64,000 bases of DNA. Source: Paraburkholderia caledonica NBRC 102488. Lineage in GTDB: Bacteria > Pseudomonadota > Gammaproteobacteria > Burkholderiales > Burkholderiaceae. The notes beneath the pieces were generated by a model. It saw only the letters and a program-made list of their open reading frames with translations. It did no database searches and was not told where the DNA came from. Below, in pieces: positions 1 to 9,050 of this stretch. A program made the translations under genes and the position numbers. Positions within the stretch are counted from its first letter, which is position 1. Each line of letters starts with the position of its first letter. The stretch spans positions 372,001 to 436,000 of the forward strand of contig NZ_BAYE01000004.1 of the NCBI RefSeq assembly GCF_000685095.1, read 5' to 3'.

Positions 1-78
1 ATGAGTCTCGCATGATGTCCGTCAGATTCGTCGTAACACTCACTCAACTTAATTTATCCCAACCGTTTGGGGGCTAAC

Positions 79-609
79 GTGGCAGAAGTTCAATCCATCA
101 ATTCGAGCGTCGCGAACGCGACGAATGGTCGCCGCGATGCGCAGCAGGCCGACGCCGGCGGTCAGGAATTCCTCGTCTTTACGCTCGGCGCCGAAGAGTA
201 CGGCATCGACATTCTGAAGGTGCAGGAAATCCGCGGCTACGACAACGTGACGCGCATTGCGAATGCGCCCGAGTTCATCAAGGGCGTCATCAATCTGCGC
301 GGCATCATCGTGCCGATCGTCGACATGCGCATCAAGTTCCATCTGGGCCGCGTCGAGTACGACCATCAGACCGTCGTGATCATCCTGAACGTCGCGCATC
401 GCGTGGTCGGCATGGTGGTGGACGGCGTGTCCGACGTGTTGACGCTTGCCATCGACCAGATCATGCCGGCGCCGGAATTCGGCGCGACGCTGACGACCGA
501 ATACCTCACGGGTCTCGGCACCGTCGACGGCCGCATGCTGATCCTGATGGACATCGAAAAGCTGATGACGAGCCGCGAGATGGCGCTCATCGAAACGCTC
601 GGCGTCTAA
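79..609 (+). CDS. cheW: Chemotaxis coupling protein CheW
   Basis: CheW couples membrane chemoreceptors to the kinase CheA at the cytoplasmic receptor array. The reading frame gives 176 residues. A CheW domain follows a short polar N-terminal tail of about 30 residues and includes the phrases [21 protein letters not shown] and PIVDMR, which are typical of the family. I chose GTG at 79 because a GGGGG Shine-Dalgarno-like run lies 7 nt upstream and the protein then begins like CheW (VAEVQ...); a TTG at 67 in the same frame lies within that leader. It is the first complete gene of the chemotaxis block and is followed after 42 nt by the receptor gene. The 78 nt upstream hold no gene I can support; cheA probably lies beyond the left edge (inference from conserved gene order). 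Confidence 0.96.
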   Translation: MAEVQSINSSVANATNGRRDAQQADAGGQEFLVFTLGAEEYGIDILKVQEIRGYDNVTRIANAPEFIKGVINLRGIIVPIVDMRIKFHLGRVEYDHQTVVIILNVAHRVVGMVVDGVSDVLTLAIDQIMPAPEFGATLTTEYLTGLGTVDGRMLILMDIEKLMTSREMALIETLGV

Positions 610-651
610 CGGCCGCGGCGTTCAGAAAAGTTAGTGACAGGGAGCATTGAG

Positions 652-2514
652 ATGCTAAGCAGGTGGTCGATTCGCACATCGCTCACGCTAGTGGGGATCA
701 TTCTCGTCGCGCTGACCATGGTGGTCGGCGTGCTTGGGTTGACGGCGCTCGGCAGCGCGAGCAAGTCGCTCGACCGCATCGCGCGCGGCGATCTGGTGGC
801 GATTCATGCGCTCGACGACGCTTCGGCATACCTGCTGCGTTCGCGTGTCTCGCTGGACCGCTTTACCGCGCTGACAGCCGCCGGCGACACTGAAACGGCC
901 AAGAAGGTTTTGGACCGTGCGGTGGAGCTGTACGGGTTCAGCAACAAGAACTGGCAGACCTACGTCGACGCGCCGAAGACCGGCGTCGACCAGGCACAGA
1001 TGGACGAACTGCTCGCGCGCCGCACAACGCTCGTGCGCGACGGCATGGAGCCGGAGTTCGCGGCGCTGCGCGCAAACGATATGGCCGCGTACCACGCGAT
1101 CGCCGATACGAAGATCAGCCCGATGTTCGTCTCTTACGACAACGCGGCGTCGCTCGTCATCAAGAGCTTGCAGCAACAGGCAGTGGACCAGCAGGCAGAT
1201 GCGCAGTCGAACATCTCGCTGATGACGACGCTGATCATCGCGTTTGCCACACTCGCGCTGCTGCTCGTGATCGGTCTGCGGTTCGCGCTGCGTGGCCTCA
1301 TCGTGCAGCCGCTTCAGGACGCAACCGGATGCTTCGAGCGGATCGCCGCGGGCGATCTGTCGGAGGCGATCGAGGTGAAAAGCCGCAACGAAATCGGCCG
1401 CCTCTTTGCCGGCATCAAACGGATGCAGGAAAGCATGGCGTCGATGGTCACCGCGGTTCGCAGCAGCACCGAGTCGATCGACACCGGCGCGCGCGAAATC
1501 GCGATGGGCAACACGGATCTGTCGCAACGTACCGAGCAGCAAGCCGCCTCGTTGCAGGAAACCGCGTCGAGCATGGAGCAACTCACGGGGACCGTGCGCC
1601 AGAACGCCGAGAATGCGCGCCAGGCAAGCCAGCTTGCTGTGAACGCGTCCGACATCGCGACGCGCGGCGGCGAGGTGGTAAGCCAGGTCGTCACGACGAT
1701 GCAGGACATCGCGAGCAGTTCGAGCAAGGTTGTCGACATCATCGGCGTGATTGAAGGCATTGCATTCCAGACCAACATTCTGGCGTTGAACGCGGCGGTG
1801 GAAGCGGCGCGTGCCGGCGAACAGGGCCGCGGCTTCGCGGTCGTGGCCGGCGAAGTGCGCAGCCTTGCCCAACGCAGCGCGAGTGCCGCGAAGGAAATCA
1901 AGGAACTGATCGGCGACTCGACCGACAAGGTGCAAAGCGGTTCGGCACTCGTCGGACGTGCCGGTACGACGATGGACGAGATCGTGCAGGCCGTGCGCCG
2001 CGTGACCGACATCATGGGCGAGATCAGCGCGGCGTCCGAGGAGCAATCGGGCGGCATCGAGCAGGTGAATCGCGCGGTCGTGCAGATGGACGAGGTGACG
2101 CAGCAGAACGCGGCGCTAGTCGAAGAAGCGGCGGCAGCGGCGGGGTCGCTCGAAGATCAGACGCGTCAGTTGCAAGCGGTGTTGAGCGGTTGGAAAGTCG
2201 CCAGCAGCCCCGCTCGCAGTTTCGCCGCGCAGGCCGAGCCGCAGGTGAAGGCGCGGGCAGCGGTGAGCAAGAGCAAGACAGTGGCGAAGAGCGCAACGCG
2301 ACCGGCGCAGCCCGCAGCAAACGCAGCAGCAACGGCAAATGCAGCAACGGCAAGCGGCAACGCTTCTGCTTCGGGCAATCACGAAGCAGGCGCGGCGCGC
2401 GTCGAACCGGCGCTCAAGCCGAAGACGCCGCCTGCGGCATCCGTACCCGCACCACGGCCGGCTGCCGCCAGCGTAGCCTCGGCGGGCTCGGACGCGGACT
2501 GGGAAACGTTTTAA
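652..2514 (+). CDS. Methyl-accepting chemotaxis protein (Tsr/Tar type)
   Basis: Transmembrane chemoreceptor of 620 residues. The order is a first membrane helix (about residues 12-34), a roughly 155-residue periplasmic four-helix ligand domain, a second membrane helix (about 192-215), a HAMP segment, and a long coiled-coil signalling domain. The signalling tip [20 protein letters not shown] is conserved. A low-complexity Ala/Lys/Pro linker of about 120 residues ends exactly in D-W-E-T-F before the stop. This matches the NWETF-type pentapeptide that tethers CheR and CheB to high-abundance receptors, so the cheR and cheB genes downstream probably act on it. The ATG at 652 is preceded by AGGGAG; an in-frame GTG at 634 is possible but less likely. 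The ligand cannot be told from sequence. Confidence 0.95.
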   Translation: MLSRWSIRTSLTLVGIILVALTMVVGVLGLTALGSASKSLDRIARGDLVAIHALDDASAYLLRSRVSLDRFTALTAAGDTETAKKVLDRAVELYGFSNKNWQTYVDAPKTGVDQAQMDELLARRTTLVRDGMEPEFAALRANDMAAYHAIADTKISPMFVSYDNAASLVIKSLQQQAVDQQADAQSNISLMTTLIIAFATLALLLVIGLRFALRGLIVQPLQDATGCFERIAAGDLSEAIEVKSRNEIGRLFAGIKRMQESMASMVTAVRSSTESIDTGAREIAMGNTDLSQRTEQQAASLQETASSMEQLTGTVRQNAENARQASQLAVNASDIATRGGEVVSQVVTTMQDIASSSSKVVDIIGVIEGIAFQTNILALNAAVEAARAGEQGRGFAVVAGEVRSLAQRSASAAKEIKELIGDSTDKVQSGSALVGRAGTTMDEIVQAVRRVTDIMGEISAASEEQSGGIEQVNRAVVQMDEVTQQNAALVEEAAAAAGSLEDQTRQLQAVLSGWKVASSPARSFAAQAEPQVKARAAVSKSKTVAKSATRPAQPAANAAATANAATASGNASASGNHEAGAARVEPALKPKTPPAASVPAPRPAAASVASAGSDADWETF

Positions 2515-2715
2515 GAAATGACGAAGAAACATGCAGTCATTCGGTATCTCGCTCCATCTGGCGCGAATCATCGGAGCACGTTCTTACAGCGTGTCGCGGG
2601 CCGACTGCATGGTGGTGGAACTTGCGGGCGGGCGCGACCCCGCAAAAACAATCCCTTGCTCGCCGGCAGTTCCGTCGCGCAAGCGTGATGGCTCGTATCG
2701 CAGGCAGGAACTTTC

Positions 2716-3648
2716 ATGATGGCAACGCGCGCACAGCAACGCACCGATCGGGCAGAACCGGTCAGATCCGGCGAACAGGGACGTGATTTCGATTTCACTT
2801 CGGCGGACTTCACACGCATTCGCGAACTGATTCACCGCGGCGCCGGCATCTCGCTCTCCGATCACAAGCGCGATATGGCGTATAGCCGTCTCGCCCGGAG
2901 GCTGCGCGCCCGCGGCCTCGACTCGTTCAAGCAATACCTCGATCTGCTCGAAGCGGAAAACGATCCCGCCGAGTGGGAAGCATTCACGAATGCGCTCACG
3001 ACGAACCTGACCGCGTTTTTCCGCGAGGCGCATCACTTTCCGATCCTGGCCGATTTCGTGCCGCGCCGCGCGCAGCCCGTTTCGGTGTGGTGCTCGGCGG
3101 CATCGACCGGTGAGGAGCCGTATTCGATCGCCATGACGCTGATCGAAGCGCTCGGCGAGACCGGCGCGCGTCAGGCCACGGTGCTCGCGACCGATATCGA
3201 CACGCAAGTGCTCGCGAAAGCCGAAGCCGGCATGTACCAGTTCGATCAGGTGAAGCACCTTTCGCCCGAGCGGCTCAAGCGCTTTTTCCTGAAGGGCACG
3301 GGCGCGCATGCGGGCATGGTCAAGGTGCGTCCGCAAGTGCGTGCGATGGTGCGCTTCGAGCAATTGAACCTCACCGACCGCGATTACCAGTTGCGCACGC
3401 AGTTCGACGCGATCTTCTGCCGCAACGTGATGATCTATTTCGACAAGCCGACGCAAGCTCAGGTGCTGAGCCGCTTCGAGCCGTTGATGAAGTCGGGCGG
3501 CCTGCTGTTCGCCGGCCACTCGGAAAACTTCACCTACGTCACGCAGGCTTTCAAGCTGCGCGGTCAGACCGTCTATGAACTGACGCGCGATGCTGCAGGC
3601 GCACGCGCACCGGCACGCACGCCGGCGGCGAGCGGGGTGACGGTATGA
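2716..3648 (+). CDS. cheR: Chemotaxis protein methyltransferase CheR
   Basis: CheR methylates glutamates on chemoreceptors using S-adenosylmethionine. The 310-residue protein has an N-terminal helical CheR domain (about 20-85), then a methyltransferase domain with the SAM-binding phrase [12 protein letters not shown], an acidic residue in ATDIDTQVL, and the conserved RNVMIYF strand. The segment [11 protein letters not shown] near the end is typical of CheR. The ATG at 2716 follows AGGAA by 7 nt. It lies 201 nt behind the receptor gene; that gap holds no gene I can support. The stop overlaps the cheD start by 4 nt (ATGA), implying coupled translation. Its natural docking site is probably the WETF tail of the receptor encoded just upstream. 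Confidence 0.96.
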   Translation: MMATRAQQRTDRAEPVRSGEQGRDFDFTSADFTRIRELIHRGAGISLSDHKRDMAYSRLARRLRARGLDSFKQYLDLLEAENDPAEWEAFTNALTTNLTAFFREAHHFPILADFVPRRAQPVSVWCSAASTGEEPYSIAMTLIEALGETGARQATVLATDIDTQVLAKAEAGMYQFDQVKHLSPERLKRFFLKGTGAHAGMVKVRPQVRAMVRFEQLNLTDRDYQLRTQFDAIFCRNVMIYFDKPTQAQVLSRFEPLMKSGGLLFAGHSENFTYVTQAFKLRGQTVYELTRDAAGARAPARTPAASGVTV

Positions 3649-4442
3649 GCAGCGCCTTGCCTATCGCGACCAATCTCTATTACGACAACCACTTCCAACG
3701 CCCAGGCGTGAAGCTGTTGCCGAACGAGTTCTACACCACGCACGACGACATGGTGCTCGTCACCGTGCTCGGTTCGTGCGTCGCGGCCTGCATTCAGGAC
3801 CGCACGGCCGGCATCGGCGGCATGAATCACTTCATGTTGCCCGACGACGGCGCGGAAGTCGGCCAGGCCGCGTCCGATTCGATGCGCTACGGCGCGTATG
3901 CGATGGAAGTGCTGATCAACGAACTCATCAAGGCGGGCGGCCGGCGCGATCGTTTCGAAGCGAAGGTGTTCGGCGGCGGCGCGGTGCTCGCGGGCATGAC
4001 GACGATCAACATCGGCGATCGCAATTCGGAATTCGTGCGCCGCTATCTCGCGCTCGAAAAGATCCGCATCGTCGCAGAGGATTTGCAGGGCTCGCATCCG
4101 CGCAAGGTGGCATTCATGCCGCGCACCGGCCAGGTCATGGTGAAGAAGCTGCGTTTGCAGCAGGACCCGGGTGTGGCCGAGCGCGAACAGGCGCTCGTGC
4201 GGCAAACCGCCGAAGCGCGCGCCGAGCGGCTTGCCGCCGCGAGAAAGCGGGTCGAACTGTTTTCAGCGCCAGCCGCCACGAAGCCGAAGATCGAACTGTT
4301 TGGCTCAAGCGGTGGCTCGGGCAACGGCTCAGGCAGCACAACAGCGAATGGCGCGGGCACGCCAAGATCGCGCATCGAACTGTTCGGCTCGACCCCGCGC
4401 CCGACTAATTCAACAAACGCCAGAACCGCAGAGGAGGCGTGA
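3645..4442 (+). CDS. cheD: Chemoreceptor glutamine deamidase CheD
   Basis: CheD deamidates specific glutamines in chemoreceptors, maturing them for methylation. The 265-residue protein has the family's catalytic Cys and His in [12 protein letters not shown] and GGMNHFMLP, and the KVFGGGAVL segment. The catalytic core ends near residue 185. Beyond it is an unusual tail of about 75 residues that carries three spaced copies of a short motif: RVELF (about 202-206), KIELFGS (215-221) and RIELFGS (243-249), joined by Gly/Ser/Thr-rich linkers. The gene overlaps cheR by 4 nt and cheB by 4 nt, so cheR-cheD-cheB is a translationally coupled set. The tail motif could be a docking peptide; that is inference. 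Confidence 0.95.
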   Translation: MSSALPIATNLYYDNHFQRPGVKLLPNEFYTTHDDMVLVTVLGSCVAACIQDRTAGIGGMNHFMLPDDGAEVGQAASDSMRYGAYAMEVLINELIKAGGRRDRFEAKVFGGGAVLAGMTTINIGDRNSEFVRRYLALEKIRIVAEDLQGSHPRKVAFMPRTGQVMVKKLRLQQDPGVAEREQALVRQTAEARAERLAAARKRVELFSAPAATKPKIELFGSSGGSGNGSGSTTANGAGTPRSRIELFGSTPRPTNSTNARTAEEA

Positions 4443-5536
4443 GCGCTGTGCAAAAGATCAAAGTATTGTGCGTCGACGATTCGGCGCTGATCCGCAGCTT
4501 GATGACGGAAATCATCAATAGCCAGCCGGACATGACCGTCGTTGCAACCGCTCCCGACCCGTTGGTCGCGCGCGAGCTCATCAAGCAGCACAACCCCGAT
4601 GTGTTGACGCTCGACGTCGAAATGCCGCGCATGGACGGTCTCGACTTCCTCGAGAAGCTGATGCGTTTGCGTCCGATGCCGGTCGTGATGGTGTCCTCGC
4701 TGACCGAGCGCGGCAATGAAATCACGCTGCGCGCGCTGGAACTCGGCGCGGTCGATTTCGTGACGAAGCCGAAGGTCGGCATTCGCGACGGCATGCTCGA
4801 CTATTCGGAAAAGCTCGCCGACAAGATCCGCGCCGCGGCGCGCGCTCGTGTGCGCCAGGCCGCGCCGGTGCATCATGCGCCTGCTGCCGCCGGACACGCG
4901 CCTGTCGGCGCGGCGCCGCTTTTCAACAATCCGCTGCTGAGTACCGAGAAGCTGATCATCGTCGGCGCGTCGACGGGCGGTACGGAAGCCATCCGCGAAG
5001 TGCTCGTGCCGCTGCCGCCGGATGCACCCGCGGTGCTGATTGCACAGCATATGCCGCCGGGCTTCACAAAATCTTTTGCGCAACGCCTCAATGGTTTGTG
5101 CCGGATTACCGTTAAAGAGGCAGAGCATGGCGAACGTGTGCTGCCGGGACATGCGTATATCGCCCCAGGCCACGCTCACCTGCTGCTTGCCCGTAGCGGT
5201 GCGAACTACATCGCGCATCTGTCGGATGATCCGCCGGTGAACCGGCATCGTCCTTCGGTGGACGTGCTCTTCCGTTCCGCCGCGCAGCACGCGGGCAAAA
5301 ATGCGGTCGGAGTGATCCTGACAGGAATGGGGCGCGATGGCGCCGCAGGTCTGCTGGATATGAAAAAGGCAGGGGCTTACACCCTTGCGCAGGACGAGGC
5401 GAGCTGCATTGTGTTCGGCATGCCGCGCGAAGCGATTGCGCTGGGCGCGGCCGACGAAATTGCGTCGCTGCCGGACATGTGCCGGCGCGTAATGGCGCGG
5501 CTTGCGTCGATGGGCGATCGCGTTCAGCGGGTATGA
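4439..5536 (+). CDS. cheB: Chemotaxis response regulator methylesterase CheB
   Basis: CheB removes methyl groups from receptors and is activated by phosphorylation from CheA. The 365-residue protein has an N-terminal receiver domain (about 5-125) with the acidic pair in CVDDSAL and the phospho-acceptor in [13 protein letters not shown]. An Ala/His-rich linker follows, then a CheB methylesterase domain with the expected Ser-His-Asp triad in [14 protein letters not shown] and MGRDGAAG. Translation starts at a GTG that overlaps the cheD stop (GTGA), which favours coupling to cheD. The intact triad and acceptor Asp argue for a fully working enzyme that counters the CheR encoded two genes upstream. 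Confidence 0.97.
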   Translation: MSAVQKIKVLCVDDSALIRSLMTEIINSQPDMTVVATAPDPLVARELIKQHNPDVLTLDVEMPRMDGLDFLEKLMRLRPMPVVMVSSLTERGNEITLRALELGAVDFVTKPKVGIRDGMLDYSEKLADKIRAAARARVRQAAPVHHAPAAAGHAPVGAAPLFNNPLLSTEKLIIVGASTGGTEAIREVLVPLPPDAPAVLIAQHMPPGFTKSFAQRLNGLCRITVKEAEHGERVLPGHAYIAPGHAHLLLARSGANYIAHLSDDPPVNRHRPSVDVLFRSAAQHAGKNAVGVILTGMGRDGAAGLLDMKKAGAYTLAQDEASCIVFGMPREAIALGAADEIASLPDMCRRVMARLASMGDRVQRV

Positions 5537-5595
5537 TGCGCCGTTCGAATTGAGGCGGTCATACGCCGCACCGTGAATCAAGTAAAGGGAATCAA

Positions 5596-5991
5596 ATGGA
5601 TAAGGCAATGAAGTTTCTGGTTGTTGACGATTTTCCGACGATGCGCCGGATCGTTCGCAACCTCCTGAAAGAGCTGGGCTACGGCAACGTGGACGAAGCC
5701 GAAGACGGCCAGGCCGGTCTCGCCCGTTTGCGCGGCACCACCTACGACTTCGTGATCTCCGACTGGAACATGCCGAACCTCGACGGTCTCGCCATGCTCA
5801 AGGAGATCCGCGCCGATGCAAACCTCAAGCACCTGCCGGTGCTGATGGTGACGGCCGAGTCGAAGAAGGAAAACATTATCGCGGCGGCCCAGGCCGGCGC
5901 GAGCGGTTATGTCGTAAAGCCGTTCACGGCCGCGACGCTGGACGAGAAGCTCAACAAGATTCTCGAAAAGATGGCCAAGACCGGGAGCTGA
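5596..5991 (+). CDS. cheY: Chemotaxis response regulator CheY
   Basis: Single-domain receiver of 131 residues that carries the signal from CheA to the flagellar switch (FliM). The acidic pocket is seen in [10 protein letters not shown], the phospho-acceptor Asp56 in FVISDWNMP, the switch threonine in VLMVTAE, and the conserved lysine in VVKPFTA. Length and layout match enterobacterial CheY almost residue for residue, so this is a switch-binding CheY and not a generic receiver. It lies 59 nt behind cheB and only 1 nt before cheZ, the matching phosphatase. FliM, its target, is encoded in this window at 35897-36895 and keeps a CheY-binding N-terminus. Confidence 0.97.
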   Translation: MDKAMKFLVVDDFPTMRRIVRNLLKELGYGNVDEAEDGQAGLARLRGTTYDFVISDWNMPNLDGLAMLKEIRADANLKHLPVLMVTAESKKENIIAAAQAGASGYVVKPFTAATLDEKLNKILEKMAKTGS

Positions 5992-5992
5992 T

Positions 5993-6703
5993 GTGAACCT
6001 GCCGACCAATGCACCAGGCGCTGAAGCGGTCAACGAGAGCGGCGACTTCGCGTCAGACCGCATTCTTGCCCGCATTGGACAACTGACACGTACGCTGCGT
6101 GATTCGATGCGCGAGCTCGGGCTCGACAAGCATGTCGAGCGCGCGGCCGAAGCCGTACCCGACGCGCGCGACCGTCTGAAGTACATCGCGAACATGACCG
6201 AGCAGGCCGCCGAGCGCGTGCTGGGGTCGATCGATGTCGCGAAGCCGATCCAGGAGCAGTTGCAGAAAGACGCCGGCGAACTCGACGCGCGTTGGGAGCA
6301 ATGGTACGCGGCGCCGATCGAACGCGCGGAAGTGCGCGCGCTGATGAACGATACGCGCGAATTCCTGCGCGGCGTGCCCGCAGCAACCACGGCGACCAAT
6401 TCGCAGCTCATGGAGATCATGCTGGCGCAGGATTTCCAGGATCTGACCGGTCAGGTGATCAAAAAGATCACTGACGTCGTGTACCTGATCGAGCAGCAGT
6501 TGCTCGGCGTGCTCGTCGAAAACATCGCGCTCGAGCGGCGCGAGCAGTTCGCGGCGCATGCTGCGGCGCTGGTCGCCGAAGCGTCGCCGACCGGCAGCCC
6601 GGAGCATCTGCTGAACGGTCCGCAGATCAATCCGGAAGGCAAGACCGACGTCGTGCAGGACCAGTCGCAGGTCGACGATCTGCTCGCCAGCCTCGGTTTC
6701 TGA
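5993..6703 (+). CDS. cheZ: CheY-phosphate phosphatase CheZ
   Basis: CheZ dephosphorylates CheY-P and thereby ends the tumble signal. The 236-residue helical protein has the catalytic helix phrase AQDFQDLTGQVIKKI, whose DFQDLTGQ core is the diagnostic CheZ motif with its catalytic Gln. The extreme C-terminus QSQVDDLLASLGF is the CheY-binding amphipathic helix of the family. The start is a GTG at 5993, one base after the cheY stop, so translation is probably coupled. It is the last gene of the che block; 261 nt follow before the next gene, and I see no convincing terminator there. Confidence 0.96.
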   Translation: MNLPTNAPGAEAVNESGDFASDRILARIGQLTRTLRDSMRELGLDKHVERAAEAVPDARDRLKYIANMTEQAAERVLGSIDVAKPIQEQLQKDAGELDARWEQWYAAPIERAEVRALMNDTREFLRGVPAATTATNSQLMEIMLAQDFQDLTGQVIKKITDVVYLIEQQLLGVLVENIALERREQFAAHAAALVAEASPTGSPEHLLNGPQINPEGKTDVVQDQSQVDDLLASLGF

Positions 6704-6964
6704 GCGGCCCGCGCCCTTGCGGCGCGAGGCCAGCCAGTATGAATAGCAAGGCGCGCTCCCGCGCGCGAGTGCTGTCTATCGACACAAACCGCAGGCATAC
6801 TACGAGGTCAAGCAGCGGCGCGGCCGAAGGTGAACGCTATCACCCGCGGCCTGCACGACGAGGTATTCCTCGGCAATGCGGCCCCGTCCGCGCCCTATGA
6901 TTTGCCTATTTGCAGCCGGTTGGCATGAGCTTGCGCCGGCTAGCAGCCAGGGAGGAGTCTCGTT

Positions 6965-7501
6965 ATGTGGAGTCGTGTACGTCGCGCCGGTGTGGTTACG
7001 GCGCTTGTTTTGCCCTGTTCGTTGTCGGCCGTGCAGTCCGCTCACGCGGCGCTCGGCGGCGCCCCAATGTCGCCTCCGGCAGATGCTTCGGTTTCGTCCC
7101 GCAAGTTCCAGCCTGCCGACACCGCGGCGAACGCCGTGATGCGCTCGGCATCCGGCGCGGCTTCTTCGGCTTCGGCTTCCGCGTCCTATACCGTTCGTGA
7201 AACCACGCTCGGCAACGGCACGGTGGTGCGCGAGTATCTGGCCGCTGACGGCACCGTATTCGGCATTGCGTGGAGCGGTCCGCAAATGCCCGATCTGAAT
7301 GAAATGCTCGGTAGTTACTTTCCGCAGTACGTCGCGGGTGTGAAGGCGGCGCGCGCGGCGCGCGGCGGCGCTCGCGGGCCGGTTGCGGTGGATCAGAGCA
7401 CGCTCGTCGTGCAGTCCGGCGGTCACATGGGCGCTTTTAGCGGCCGTGCATGGCTGCCGCCCGCGCTGCCGGCCGGCGTCAGCGGCTCAGACATCCAGTA
7501 A
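6965..7501 (+). CDS. DUF2844 family exported protein
   Basis: A 178-residue protein of unknown function that I assign to the DUF2844 family. An N-terminal signal peptide (MWSRVRRAGVVTALVLPCSL, then an AHA-A cleavage site near residue 28) predicts export. The mature part has a Ser/Ala-rich stretch, then a compact domain with SYTVRETTLGNGTVVREY and VFGIAWSGPQMPDLNEMLG, which is the recognisable core of DUF2844. It lies 15 nt upstream of the DUF3443 lipoprotein gene, and the two families commonly occur side by side in Burkholderiales (established knowledge, from memory). There is no evident functional link to motility; the pair separates the che block from flhB. Confidence 0.8.
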   Translation: MWSRVRRAGVVTALVLPCSLSAVQSAHAALGGAPMSPPADASVSSRKFQPADTAANAVMRSASGAASSASASASYTVRETTLGNGTVVREYLAADGTVFGIAWSGPQMPDLNEMLGSYFPQYVAGVKAARAARGGARGPVAVDQSTLVVQSGGHMGAFSGRAWLPPALPAGVSGSDIQ

Positions 7502-7516
7502 CGACGAGGACGAACG

Positions 7517-8833
7517 ATGCGAACCATGCATATTGCGATGAAACTCAAGAACTGGATGCAGGTTGTGGCGACTGTCGCGCTGGTGTCGGCGCTCGCCGCT
7601 TGCGGTGGCGGCGGCGACAGCGGCGGCAGTTCCAGCTCCAGTGGCGGCTCGTCAGGCAGTCAGATCAGCGGCTCCTTGCCAGCGAGCCCAACTCAGCAGC
7701 CGATTGCCGCTACAGCCGCGAACACCGTGCCGATCACAGTCGCCCACGGCGCCACGGGTGTGATCAACATACCCACGATCAGCGTGACGCTGTGTGCGCC
7801 CGGCACCACGACCTGCCAGACCATCAACAACATTCAGGTCGACACGGGCTCGTTCGGCCTGCGCATCGTCGGCGGGGCGCTGAATGCGGCCATGCAAGCC
7901 GCATTGCCGGTCACCGCGACCTCGGGCGGCGCTCAGCTTGCCGAATGCGCGACGTTCGCCGACGGCTATACGTGGGGCACCGTGCGTACCGCTGCCGTCA
8001 CCATCGGCGGCGAAACCACGACATCGGCGGTTCCGATCCAGGTGATCGGCGATAAAGACGCGAGCACCGTGCCGTCAGCCGGTTGCGGCAGCGGCTCGGC
8101 GGAAAACACGGCGAGCGACTTGGGCGCGAACGGCATCATCGGCATCGGCACCGCGCTTTATGATTGCGGCTCCACGTGCGCGAATGCCTCCACTGCGTCG
8201 ACTTACAGCAACTATTTCGCGTGTCCGAACGGCACGTCTTGCGCTCGTACCGCGGTTGCGCTGGCGAATCAGGTGGCCAATCCGGTCGCCAAATTCCCCG
8301 TCGACAACAACGGCGTGATCGTGCAGATGCCGCCCATCTCGAACAGCGGCGCGCCGTCGGCCACCGGCACGCTGGTGTTCGGCATCGGCACGCAGTCGAA
8401 CAATGCGCTCGGATCGGCACAAACCTTCACGACCGATAACTTTGGCGATCTGACCAACAGCGTGTTCAACGGCAACACGGTGACGGCGTTCCTGGATTCG
8501 GGCTCGAACGGCTATTTCTTCAGCGATAGCTCGCTCACCTTGTGCGGCAGCAACTTCTCGGGCTTCTACTGCCCGTCTACCGCGCAAACCCGTTCCATCA
8601 CGCTGGCCGGCCTGAACAACGTGAAGGCGACGGCCAGTATCGGCATCGTCAGTGCGTCGACGCTGTTCGGCAACGGCACCAACTACGCGTTCAACGATCT
8701 GGCGGGTCAGGTCGGCGGGCTCGCCGCATTCGACCTCGGTTTGCCGTTCTTCTACGGACGCCACGTGTATCACGGCTTCGACCTGCGGCCGATCGGCGGC
8801 ACCCAGGCGCCTTTCGTGGCTTACGCAAGCTAA
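7517..8833 (+). CDS. DUF3443 family lipoprotein
   Basis: A 438-residue protein of unknown function that I recognise as DUF3443. A lipoprotein signal peptide ends in SALAAC (Cys29) and is followed by a Gly/Ser-rich linker of about 25 residues, so it is probably anchored in the outer membrane. Two motifs stand out: QVDTGSFGLRI (Asp109) and FLDSGSNGYFF (Asp327). Each resembles the D-T/S-G-S/T active-site loop of pepsin-like aspartic proteases, and their spacing of about 220 residues is also pepsin-like. Protease activity is inference only. Cysteine pairs (CAPGTTTC, CGSTC, CPNGTSC, CGSNFSGFYC) suggest disulfides in the periplasm. It is probably co-transcribed with the DUF2844 gene and ends in a terminator at 8869. 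Confidence 0.8.
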   Translation: MRTMHIAMKLKNWMQVVATVALVSALAACGGGGDSGGSSSSSGGSSGSQISGSLPASPTQQPIAATAANTVPITVAHGATGVINIPTISVTLCAPGTTTCQTINNIQVDTGSFGLRIVGGALNAAMQAALPVTATSGGAQLAECATFADGYTWGTVRTAAVTIGGETTTSAVPIQVIGDKDASTVPSAGCGSGSAENTASDLGANGIIGIGTALYDCGSTCANASTASTYSNYFACPNGTSCARTAVALANQVANPVAKFPVDNNGVIVQMPPISNSGAPSATGTLVFGIGTQSNNALGSAQTFTTDNFGDLTNSVFNGNTVTAFLDSGSNGYFFSDSSLTLCGSNFSGFYCPSTAQTRSITLAGLNNVKATASIGIVSASTLFGNGTNYAFNDLAGQVGGLAAFDLGLPFFYGRHVYHGFDLRPIGGTQAPFVAYAS

Positions 8834-8868
8834 CCTGCCGCCACGCAAAGCCTGACGGCTGTCCACAA

Positions 8869-8902
8869 CGCCTGCGCGACCCCGCGCGGGCGTTTCTTTT
8901 TT
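8869..8902 (+). terminator. Intrinsic terminator after DUF3443 gene
   Basis: A GC-rich stem (CGCCTGCGCG with CGCGCGGGCG, one offset base on each side) around a short ACCC loop is followed at once by TTTCTTTTTT. It lies 35 nt behind the DUF3443 stop. This separates the DUF2844-DUF3443 unit from flhB. Confidence 0.8.
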
Positions 8903-8941
8903 CGGCCTCGCGCGGGTCCACGCCGCGCTTGCCCATCCCCC

Positions 8942-9002
8942 GAAAAGCCCCCGTTTCCCCTTCCTTATCCGCCGATCGGTGCTTGCGCCGAGCGGGAATA
9001 AT
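8942..9002 (+). promoter_or_regulatory. Candidate class II (FlhDC-type) promoter of flhBA
   Basis: GAAAAG (8942-8947), 17 nt, TTATCC (8965-8970), 26 nt, then the -10-like AATAAT (8997-9002). The same layout precedes flhF with identical distance from TTATCC to AATAAT (32 nt start to start), and similar sites precede flgA, flgB, fliE and fliF. The paired half-sites resemble the AAATAG/CTATTT symmetry of the enterobacterial FlhDC box. Binding by FlhDC is inference. Confidence 0.6.
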
Positions 9003-9050
9003 CGCTCTCACTGGAAAGAGGCGTTGTGCCTCGGCCGACTGGAGAGCTTT

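Noticed and set aside
1..78. Tail of an upstream gene (cheA) at the left edge
   Set aside because: I could not find a frame with recognisable CheA C-terminal sequence in these bases, so no feature is called.
6704..6964. Short GC-rich stems after cheZ as a terminator
   Set aside because: The stems (for example near 6750-6772) are imperfect and lack a T-run.
8979..9050. A TTG start for flhB 24 codons upstream
   Set aside because: It overlaps the candidate promoter (AATAAT at 8997) and encodes a leader unlike FlhB; the GTG at 9051 has a ribosome site.
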